NCBI GenBank assembly: GCA_002405445.1
Contig: DHLV01000082.1
Coordinates: 747 to 7,427 of the forward strand
DNA length: 6,681 nt
Direction of reading: 5' to 3'
Source: Flammeovirgaceae bacterium UBA4659
Lineage (GTDB): Bacteria; Bacteroidota; Bacteroidia; Cytophagales; Cyclobacteriaceae
The translations under genes and the position numbers were made by a program. The notes beneath the pieces are model-generated. The model did no database searches, had not been told where the DNA came from, and was given only the letters and a program-made list of their open reading frames with translations. How positions within the stretch are numbered: the stretch's first letter is position 1; every line of letters begins with the position of its first letter. Positions 1-4,896 of the stretch are shown one piece after another.

Positions 1-7
1 TATACTT

Positions 8-388
8 CTAACTTACTGCAATACAGGAAATTTCAACGTTGACATCTTTTGGCAAACGACTTACTTCAACTGTTTCGCGGGCTGGCGGTTGGGTTTTAAA
101 ATGTTCCCCATACACTTCGTTTACTTTTGGGAAGTTGTTCATGTCCTTCAAGAAGATAGTGCTCTTCACCACATGGCTAAAGTCCATCCCGGCCGATTTC
201 AAGATGTCATTGAGATTCGCCATTACCTGCGCAGTCTCGTCTGTGATGTTATTTGTGATCATTTCGCCAGTAGACTTTTGAATGGCGATTTGACCTGAGA
301 TGAACAGCATGTTGCCCGCTTTGATGGCTTGGCTGTAAGGGCCGATGGGCTCCGGTGCAGTTGCTGAGTAAATTACTTCTTTGGCCAT
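8..388 (-). CDS. ridA: RidA family enamine/imine deaminase
   Basis: The 126-residue product matches RidA (YjgF/YER057c/UK114) over its whole length, and the family is usually 125-130 residues. RidA proteins are soluble trimers that hydrolyse reactive enamines and imines such as 2-aminoacrylate, which PLP enzymes release. Visible hallmarks are IGPYSQAIKAG (residues 15-25), the SGQI segment (31-34), PPARETVEVSRLPKDV (101-116) and EISCIAV at the C-terminus. Arg104 corresponds to the substrate-carboxylate-binding Arg105 of E. coli RidA, and Glu119 to its conserved glutamate. I chose the ATG at 388. The frame can be extended ten codons to a TTG at 418, but those residues are not family-like. No Shine-Dalgarno is seen. 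It diverges from the gene at 440. The stop is seven bases from the window edge, so what lies beyond is unknown. The family call is very sure. Whether it is the housekeeping RidA or a paralogue is less sure. Confidence 0.95.
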   Translation of the reverse strand: MAKEVIYSATAPEPIGPYSQAIKAGNMLFISGQIAIQKSTGEMITNNITDETAQVMANLNDILKSAGMDFSHVVKSTIFLKDMNNFPKVNEVYGEHFKTQPPARETVEVSRLPKDVNVEISCIAVS

Positions 389-410
389 AGCGAATGGATT
401 GTTAGTTTTG
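380..410 (+). promoter_or_regulatory. Bacteroidota-type promoter for the gene at 440
   Basis: TTTG at 380-383 is followed after 19 bases by TAGTTTTG at 403-410. This is an exact fit to the Bacteroidota housekeeping promoter (-33 TTTG, about 19-21 bp, -7 TAnnTTTG). Transcription would begin near 414-416, giving a leader of about 25 nt before the ATG at 440. The -33 box overlaps the first codons of the divergent RidA gene. Consensus match only; the start site is not proven. Confidence 0.55.
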
Positions 411-439
411 GTTTTCAAATATCAGAAAACTTTGCGACA

Positions 440-1108
440 ATGAATGTGCTGGTGATTGGTAATGAAGCGCAGCAAGCCGAGTGTGCGCTGAAGTTTGCAG
501 GTCATGCCATCATGTGGGCAGCCAATCACCCCAAAGCCATCGCTACATTTGGCGAAGCAGATGTTGTGTTTGATTTTGCGATTGCACGCGCACCGGAACA
601 AATCAGTACATACCAAAATCATTCGAAATTAGTTGCATTCTTAGATGTTACCACGCAACCACTTTCTGCCTACACTCGCAGCGTGAATCACCAAGTCATG
701 GCAACGCTATTTGGCTTTTGCGGCTTGCCAACTTTTTTGAATCGGCCATTGCTGGAGTTGACGGTTAGGCAAAACGAAGATCAACCGAAACTAAACGAGG
801 TTTGCCAGGCTTTGGGCACTCATTTTTCAGTAGTAGATGACCGTGTAGGTTTGGTTACCCCGCGTGTCATTGCCATGATCATCAATGAAGCTTATTTTAC
901 GGTGCAAGAGGGCACTGCTTCACGCCAAGACATTGATTTGGCAATGAAGTTGGGTACCAACTATCCTTATGGGCCGTTTGAATGGTGTGCAAAAATTGGT
1001 GTGAGCAACATATATCATTTGTTAGAGTCTCTTTATGCAGATACAACAGACCAGCGATATAAGATCTGTTCACTGTTGAAAAAAGAATTTCTGGCTACCA
1101 CCTTCTGA
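440..1108 (+). CDS. Degenerate 3-hydroxyacyl-CoA dehydrogenase-like protein
   Basis: The 222-residue product resembles 3-hydroxyacyl/3-hydroxybutyryl-CoA dehydrogenases but is shorter (typical single-domain enzymes are about 280-310 residues). The C-terminal half (about 137-200) carries the helical domain signature, including IINEAYFTVQEG, ASRQDIDLAMKLGTNYPYGPFEW and a following helix. The N-terminus (MNVLVIGNEAQQAE) begins like a Rossmann strand but lacks the GxGxxG NAD-binding turn, and the N-domain is compressed. In active enzymes the catalytic His lies in a GLHFFNP-type segment; here the equivalent stretch reads GLPTFLNRPLLEL (95-107), with no His. The partner Glu is kept as Glu106. The conserved Asn of the GFIVNR motif is replaced by Pro141 in GLVTPR. 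It may therefore bind acyl-CoA or a protein without normal dehydrogenase activity, which is inference. The ATG at 440 is 51 bp from the RidA start, and the next gene begins 20 bp after its stop. Confidence 0.78.
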   Translation: MNVLVIGNEAQQAECALKFAGHAIMWAANHPKAIATFGEADVVFDFAIARAPEQISTYQNHSKLVAFLDVTTQPLSAYTRSVNHQVMATLFGFCGLPTFLNRPLLELTVRQNEDQPKLNEVCQALGTHFSVVDDRVGLVTPRVIAMIINEAYFTVQEGTASRQDIDLAMKLGTNYPYGPFEWCAKIGVSNIYHLLESLYADTTDQRYKICSLLKKEFLATTF

Positions 1109-1128
1109 CAAACAAATTGAATCAACAG

Positions 1129-2163
1129 ATGCGGCTGATCTTCCCTCTTCTTTTTTTTATTGAGATGTTTTCAGGCTGCAAGGATCAACGAACACCTCAT
1201 TTTGTTTCTGATGTATATCAACGGAATACCCCGTGGACTTACCCGCCTGCACCGGCAGGAGAGGGATCGTTTTCATTTGCTGTGATCGGAGACCTAAACA
1301 GCGGAGAGCGAGCCCACGTTTTGGAGGTAGCAGCAGCACAAATCCAATTATTAAGACCTGATTTTGTGCTAAGCATCGGTGATTTGGTAGAAGGTGGAAC
1401 AGAAGATACCGTTGAGATGCAAAAGCAGTATAACCATTTTGACGAACGCATGGCCAGGGCAAAGTCTCCAGTATTTCATTTGGGTGGCAACCACGATTTG
1501 ACTAACCCCGTGATGCGAGGGTTTTGGGAGCACCGCTACGGCAGGCGTTACTACCATTTTGTGTACCGGAATGTTTTGTTTCTAATGCTCGACTCTGAAG
1601 ATTACCCCGAAGAGCGCATGTGGCAAATCTACCAGGCACGCGCAAAGGCGCTACAATTGATTGATAGTGGCAGGCGGGAGGAAGCAGAGAAGACAGAGTA
1701 CTTTAAGATGCCCGAACGGGTTACAGGTGAAGTCAGCGAGGCACAATCTGCTTATTTCGAAAAGGCCATTGCCGATAACCCAAACGTGCGTTGGACATTT
1801 GTGCTGATGCACAAACCTGTATGGCAACGGCAAGAACCAAAGGGCCTTGGCCGAGTTGAAGCTGCGCTGGGCACCCGCGACTACACCGTACTAAATGGGC
1901 ACTTGCACAAGTATTCATATCAAAAGCGCAATGGCCATGATTATATTATGGTAGCAACAACCGGTGGAGGGCAAGATCCGAAAAACGACTCCGCTTTCGA
2001 CCATATCACCTTTGTCACCATGCGAATAGGTGAGCCTTTGATCATGAATTTACGCCTGGACGGTATGCTCGACAAAACAGGCCACGTGCCTTTGGGTGGC
2101 GACAGTTTATGTTTTCAGGCATCGCGGTGCAGTGCTGTAGGGCGGCAAACTATCAAGAATTAA
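1129..2163 (+). CDS. Lipoprotein calcineurin-like metallophosphoesterase
   Basis: The 344-residue product carries the full motif set of the calcineurin-like (binuclear metal) phosphoesterases, in order: GDLN (54-57), GDLVEG (84-89), GNHD (120-123), the metal-ligand His228 in LMHKPVW, and GHLH (257-260). The usual DxH of motif I reads DxN here (Asp55, Asn57), a substitution known in some branches. The N-terminus MRLIFPLLFFIEMFSGC fits a lipoprotein signal with lipobox FSGC and lipidated Cys17, so the enzyme is probably anchored in the cell envelope, facing the periplasm or surface. Glu12 inside the hydrophobic stretch is unusual. I prefer the ATG at 1129; an in-frame TTG lies at 1117. A T8 run (1151-1158) falls within the signal-peptide codons. 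The substrate cannot be told from sequence; phosphomonoesters, diesters and nucleotides are all possible. It probably shares a transcript with the gene at 440. Confidence 0.88.
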   Translation: MRLIFPLLFFIEMFSGCKDQRTPHFVSDVYQRNTPWTYPPAPAGEGSFSFAVIGDLNSGERAHVLEVAAAQIQLLRPDFVLSIGDLVEGGTEDTVEMQKQYNHFDERMARAKSPVFHLGGNHDLTNPVMRGFWEHRYGRRYYHFVYRNVLFLMLDSEDYPEERMWQIYQARAKALQLIDSGRREEAEKTEYFKMPERVTGEVSEAQSAYFEKAIADNPNVRWTFVLMHKPVWQRQEPKGLGRVEAALGTRDYTVLNGHLHKYSYQKRNGHDYIMVATTGGGQDPKNDSAFDHITFVTMRIGEPLIMNLRLDGMLDKTGHVPLGGDSLCFQASRCSAVGRQTIKN

Positions 2164-2277
2164 ACGTGTACATCGCAGACCTGATTTCATCAAGTACGTG
2201 CCAAACATCAATCAGACGTTTCAAACACTGGCACATCAAATGATCAAAATGAATTAACTTCGTGTGAGCAACAAACA
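2164..2277. other. Intergenic gap before the PLP-enzyme gene
   Basis: This 114-bp AT-rich gap has no convincing ORF, no clear hairpin terminator and no TAnnTTTG match. Its second half holds a 25-bp segment (2217-2241) related to one before the TonB receptor gene, listed separately. The promoter of the PLP-enzyme/regulator operon presumably lies here, because the gap is too large for tight coupling to the phosphoesterase gene. Confidence 0.4.
2217..2241 (+). repeat. Upstream element shared with 4860-4883 (copy 1)
   Basis: CGTTTCAA, then four bases, then TGGCACATCAAAT (exact 13-mer at 2229-2241). The copy before the TonB receptor gene is CGCTTCAA, three bases, then the same 13-mer. The element ends 36 bp before the ATG of the PLP-enzyme gene. 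It could be a common promoter or leader element. A 13-mer match alone is not rare enough at this window size to exclude chance. Confidence 0.4.
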
Positions 2278-3402
2278 ATGAACCCCCATATTCAAACCAT
2301 TTGCGCCCATGCTGGCGCTACACCCGATCCGCAAACGGGTGCGGTAAGCAACCCTCTTTATTTCTCGAGCACCTTTCATTACAAGCCTACTGGCGAATAT
2401 CCCACAGGTGATATTTATAGCAGGGAGTCGAACCCTACACGCACGGCACTGGAAAAAATTTTGGCGCAATTGGAAATGGGCGAAGATGCCGCAGCCTTTG
2501 CGAGTGGCAGCGCGGCTGCCAGTGCAGTATTTCAGAGCCTTCGGCCGGGGGATCATTTGATCGTAAACTTCGATGCCTATTCGGGTGTGCGGGCCATGCT
2601 GCGAGGCATCTTTATCCCCTGGGGCCTGCAGGTTACCTTTACTGATTTGAGTGAGGCCGCGAATCTGGAAAAAGCAATACAATCCAATACGAAAATGGTG
2701 TGGACAGAATCGCCCACCAATCCGCAAATGCGAATAGTTGACCTGCGCTCGCTCATCGAGATCTCAAGGCAACGAAACCTGATGGTTGCCGTTGATAATA
2801 CTTTTGCTACGCCAGCATTTCAAAATCCGATCACCATGGGTGCAGATATTGTGATGCACAGCACGACAAAATATTTGGGTGGCCACAGCGATTTGACGGG
2901 TGGTGCCCTGGTTACAGCAAAAAGGAGTGAACAATGGCAACGCATACGTCATATTCAGCATATACAAGGCGCCATTCCCGCACCGTTCGATTGCTGGCTG
3001 CTGATGCGTGGCATCAGGAGTTTTGTGCCTCGTATCACACAACATGTATGCAATGCCAAAGCCATTGCTGCGTTTTTAGCCACCCATCCAAAAGTGGATC
3101 GGGTACTTTACCCGGGGCTTTCTACCCACCCGGGCCATGAAGTGGCCAAAAAACAAATGAGTGATTTTGGCGCGATGGTGTCATTTCTTGTGAAAGGTAC
3201 CAGGCAAGAGGCCATCAACATTACGCAACGCGCAAAGGTATTTGTGAATGCAACCAGCCTGGGAGGCACAGAGAGTTTGATTGAACATCGCAAAGTGGTG
3301 GAGGGGCCAGACTCACCCACTCCCGATCATTTGATTCGTTTGAGCGTTGGGATCGAAGACGTGAATGTATTGATAGAGGATTTAAAACAAGCATTGAACT
3401 GA
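2278..3402 (+). CDS. Cystathionine gamma-synthase/lyase family PLP enzyme
   Basis: The 374-residue product is a full-length member of the Cys/Met metabolism PLP-dependent family (fold type I; cystathionine gamma-synthase, cystathionine gamma- and beta-lyase, methionine gamma-lyase). Visible landmarks are YSRESNPT (47-54; Tyr47 and Arg49 hold PLP phosphate from the neighbouring subunit), FASGSAA (74-80, usually SGMAA), Tyr101 stacking on PLP, Asp173 in VDNTFATP, PLP lysine Lys198 in HSTTKYLGGHSD, and SLGGTESLIEH (327-337), with Arg354 in LIRLSVGIED binding the substrate carboxylate. After Tyr101 the order is S-G-V rather than the usual G-G/C-T. The methionine gamma-lyase cysteine is absent, which argues against that activity. 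Synthase and lyase cannot be separated from sequence. It acts in the cytoplasm on cysteine, homocysteine or cystathionine-type substrates. The regulator gene follows after a single base. The ATG at 2278 gives a normal N-terminus. Confidence 0.92.
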   Translation: MNPHIQTICAHAGATPDPQTGAVSNPLYFSSTFHYKPTGEYPTGDIYSRESNPTRTALEKILAQLEMGEDAAAFASGSAAASAVFQSLRPGDHLIVNFDAYSGVRAMLRGIFIPWGLQVTFTDLSEAANLEKAIQSNTKMVWTESPTNPQMRIVDLRSLIEISRQRNLMVAVDNTFATPAFQNPITMGADIVMHSTTKYLGGHSDLTGGALVTAKRSEQWQRIRHIQHIQGAIPAPFDCWLLMRGIRSFVPRITQHVCNAKAIAAFLATHPKVDRVLYPGLSTHPGHEVAKKQMSDFGAMVSFLVKGTRQEAINITQRAKVFVNATSLGGTESLIEHRKVVEGPDSPTPDHLIRLSVGIEDVNVLIEDLKQALN

Positions 3403-3403
3403 C

Positions 3404-4003
3404 ATGGTGACGATTGAAGAATTTGAGCGCATTCGCGAATATGTGCTGCGCTTTGTAGAATTTACGCCAGACGACCTGGAGTTGTTTCGCGGCATGCTCT
3501 ATAAAAAGGAAATCCCCAAAGGAAAATATTTTTTGGAAGCAGGGGACATTTGCAGGCATGTGGCTTTCATCAACAAGGGGCACTTCCGTATCTTTTCCAT
3601 TGTGGGTGATGAAGAGATCACCTATAATTTCGCCTTTGACGGCAATTTTATCACAGACTACTCCAGCTTTGTAACGCAACAGCCATCCACTGAAACACAT
3701 CAAGCACTGGACGATGCTGAAATACTGATGCTTGAATACCACACCATGCAAGAAGGTTACAAAGTGCGTCCGATTTTTGAACGGTTTGGCCGACTAATAG
3801 CCGAATTCATTATTGTGGGCATTGTGCAACGCAACCGCTCGCTGCTTTTTCTCACGCCCGAAGAGCGTTATTTGGATTTGATGAAAGTTCGCCCCAAGGT
3901 GATAGCAAATATTCCGCAACAGTACATTGCAGCCTACCTCGGTATTCAGCCGGAGTCATTAAGCCGAATTCGCAAGCGTTTGGCTGATTCCAAACGGTTA
4001 TAG
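3404..4003 (+). CDS. Crp/Fnr family transcriptional regulator
   Basis: The 199-residue product has a cyclic-nucleotide-binding-like beta-barrel (about 24-115, including IPKGKYFLEAGDICRHVAFI), a long dimerisation helix (about 122-148) and a C-terminal helix-turn-helix (about 170-195) with IPQQYIAAYLGIQPESLSRIRKRL spanning 170-193. The segment LTPEERYLDLM (150-160) before the HTH is typical of Bacteroidota Crp-like proteins. The R-(S/T)-A cAMP-binding motif of true CRP is not seen, and there is only one cysteine (Cys50), so no FNR-type iron-sulfur cluster is likely. The ligand is unknown. The ATG lies one base after the stop of the PLP-enzyme gene, so the two are almost certainly co-transcribed. 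The gene converges with the NAD(P)-binding gene, with six bases between their stops. It is a candidate to bind the TTGA-N6-TTAA elements at 4721-4842, since Crp/Fnr sites commonly have TTGA half-sites; that is inference. Confidence 0.92.
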   Translation: MVTIEEFERIREYVLRFVEFTPDDLELFRGMLYKKEIPKGKYFLEAGDICRHVAFINKGHFRIFSIVGDEEITYNFAFDGNFITDYSSFVTQQPSTETHQALDDAEILMLEYHTMQEGYKVRPIFERFGRLIAEFIIVGIVQRNRSLLFLTPEERYLDLMKVRPKVIANIPQQYIAAYLGIQPESLSRIRKRLADSKRL

Positions 4004-4017
4004 TGTTCATTACCGTT
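3993..4017. terminator. Possible small bidirectional hairpin
   Basis: AACGGT (3993-3998) and ACCGTT (4012-4017) form a 6-bp inverted repeat around a 13-base loop that spans both stop codons of the convergent genes. The stem is short, the loop is long, and no U-run follows in either direction, so this is a weak candidate. Confidence 0.2.
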
Positions 4018-4672
4018 CTGCCAGCAGGCACACGGTGTTGCGCACCCAGTGTGTAGAGTCGAGTTGCTCTAACATAAACTTTGCAACTGCCACCCGTTCG
4101 ATTTTATCAGGTAAACCATTGATGCGCGGGAGGTTGTTGGTGGAATATGCAAAACAACCATTGGCGTGTGTTTGATCTGCCAATGTGCCGGCCATCACTA
4201 GTGTGAAGTTTATTTTGCTTTTGTAAAGCAGCAGTTCCTGGTGTGCTTTTGCCTGGAAAGCGCTGCTCAAACCGCTCAAATGTACAATCAGTTTGAGAAT
4301 CCAATCGCTGTAGGGGTGCGTGCTTCCTGCTCCAAACGAAGACAAACAAATCGTTTTCTTGATCTCGCTTTTTTGAACCGCAGCGATGATGTTTTCGGTA
4401 CCCTTGGTAATGGCATCTAAGTTTCTGCCATCGCGCCCCAGCGCACTAACGATGGCATCATTACCTTGTACGGCATTGTATACATCCGGAAAATGCGACA
4501 CATCTCCTTTCAGTATCTCTAAGTTAGCGTTGTCAGCCCATTTGTTGAGTTTATCCGGATTTCTTGCTAGTGCCGTTACGCGCAACCCATGCTTCAGTGC
4601 CTGTTCAATAATGTACTGTCCGGTGCGCCCGGTGCCCCCCAACACAAGTATAGATTTTATTGTAGTGGTCAT
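4010..4672 (-). CDS. NAD(P)-binding atypical SDR (NmrA/YbjT-like)
   Basis: The 220-residue product has an N-terminal Rossmann fold with GGTGRTG at residues 12-18, Arg37 in LARNPDKL (a likely NADP 2'-phosphate contact), Asp57 in LKGDV and SSFGAGS at 111-117. This is the pattern of short atypical short-chain dehydrogenases (NAD(P)H-binding, SDR_a5/HSCARG/biliverdin-reductase-B-like). The YxxxK catalytic pair of classical SDRs is absent, as usual in the group, so the role may be redox-sensing, quinone or flavin reduction, or simple cofactor binding. The usual R-P-(G/A) after the central strand reads V-M-A-G (159-162). I chose the ATG at 4672. The frame also opens at a TTG at 4693, but that would swallow the -7-like element and give a non-family N-terminus. 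It diverges from the TonB receptor gene across the operator array, which suggests the two are jointly controlled. The substrate cannot be assigned. Confidence 0.85.
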   Translation of the reverse strand: MTTTIKSILVLGGTGRTGQYIIEQALKHGLRVTALARNPDKLNKWADNANLEILKGDVSHFPDVYNAVQGNDAIVSALGRDGRNLDAITKGTENIIAAVQKSEIKKTICLSSFGAGSTHPYSDWILKLIVHLSGLSSAFQAKAHQELLLYKSKINFTLVMAGTLADQTHANGCFAYSTNNLPRINGLPDKIERVAVAKFMLEQLDSTHWVRNTVCLLAER

Positions 4673-4690
4673 ATTGAAAATCGTATGGCG

Positions 4691-4698
4691 CAAAATTC
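4691..4698 (-). promoter_or_regulatory. -7-like element for the NAD(P)-binding gene
   Basis: On the minus strand this reads GAATTTTG, one mismatch from TAnnTTTG. It lies 18 bp upstream of the ATG at 4672 and 22 bp from the nearest array copy (A). No -33 TTTG lies at normal spacing; array copy A occupies roughly the position of an activator near -42. This is a weak consensus match, made more credible by its mirror twin at 4865-4872. Confidence 0.4.
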
Positions 4699-4720
4699 AT
4701 GAGCAAGTACTCTTTCACCA

Positions 4721-4842
4721 TTGATATGAGTTAAGATCGGGATGTGCAGCGTATTTCTTAACCCAAATCAACTGGCGGAGGTGCTTTGTGCTTGATTTGG
4801 GTTAAGTAATTGAAGATATGAGTTGAACTTAACTCAAATCAA
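4721..4842. promoter_or_regulatory. Four-copy alternating inverted-repeat operator array
   Basis: Four 15-bp elements are present. A is TTGATATGAGTTAAG (4721-4735, plus). B is CTTAACCCAAATCAA (4757-4771, minus). C is TTGATTTGGGTTAAG (4792-4806, plus). D is CTTAACTCAAATCAA (4828-4842, minus). B is the exact reverse complement of C; D differs from C at one position and A at two. Centres are 36, 35 and 36 bp apart (4728, 4764, 4799, 4835). Spacers of 21, 20 and 21 bp are unrelated in sequence, so this is not a simple tandem duplication. Each element is itself a loose dyad, TTGA-N6-TTAA, as expected for a dimeric helix-turn-helix regulator. The array sits between divergent genes. Operator function is inferred; the repeats are read directly. 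B and C could also form a 15-bp stem with a 20-base loop in RNA, but with no U-run to make it a terminator. Confidence 0.75.
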
Positions 4843-4859
4843 TCCTAATGAGATCACAG

Positions 4860-4883
4860 CGCTTCAATTTTGGCACATCAAAT
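4860..4883 (+). repeat. Upstream element shared with 2217-2241 (copy 2)
   Basis: CGCTTCAA, three bases, then TGGCACATCAAAT (4871-4883). It matches the copy before the PLP-enzyme gene, with an exact 13-mer and 7 of 8 bases in the left block. It ends 13 bp before the ATG of the TonB receptor gene and overlaps the predicted -7 element and transcription start. Confidence 0.4.
4865..4872 (+). promoter_or_regulatory. -7-like element for the TonB receptor gene
   Basis: CAATTTTG has one mismatch from TAnnTTTG. It predicts transcription near 4876-4878 and a leader of about 20 nt ending in an A8T4 tract (4885-4896) directly before the ATG. No -33 TTTG is present; array element D, centred at 4835, lies about 41-43 bp upstream of the predicted start, the classical class II activator position. 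Confidence 0.4.
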
Positions 4884-4896
4884 CAAAAAAAATTTT

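Noticed and set aside
933..941. TTGATTTGG, matching the left part of the array element
   Set aside because: It is inside the coding sequence (D-L-A codons of the dehydrogenase-like protein) and the right half does not match; chance.
2643..2652. TGATTTGAGT, a partial array element match
   Set aside because: It is inside the PLP-enzyme coding sequence and matches only ten bases; chance.
2254..2727. 157-codon minus-strand open frame
   Set aside because: It is a shadow of the PLP-enzyme gene, with low-quality composition and no recognisable motif.
3221..3751. 176-codon minus-strand open frame over the PLP-enzyme/regulator junction
   Set aside because: It overlaps two well-supported genes on the other strand and has no recognisable domain.
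4673..4693. Extended TTG start for the NAD(P)-binding protein
   Set aside because: It would add seven residues not typical of the family and cover the predicted -7 box; the ATG at 4672 fits better.
4757..4806. Intrinsic terminator from the 15-bp B/C inverted repeat
   Set aside because: The stem is perfect, but it is AT-rich with a 20-base loop, has no U-run after it, and belongs to a four-copy array lying between divergent promoters.
4721..4842. CRISPR-like array (regular short repeats with unique spacers)
   Set aside because: The repeats alternate in orientation, are only 15 bp with 20-21 bp spacers, number four, and sit in a promoter gap with no cas genes. A CRISPR array has same-direction repeats.
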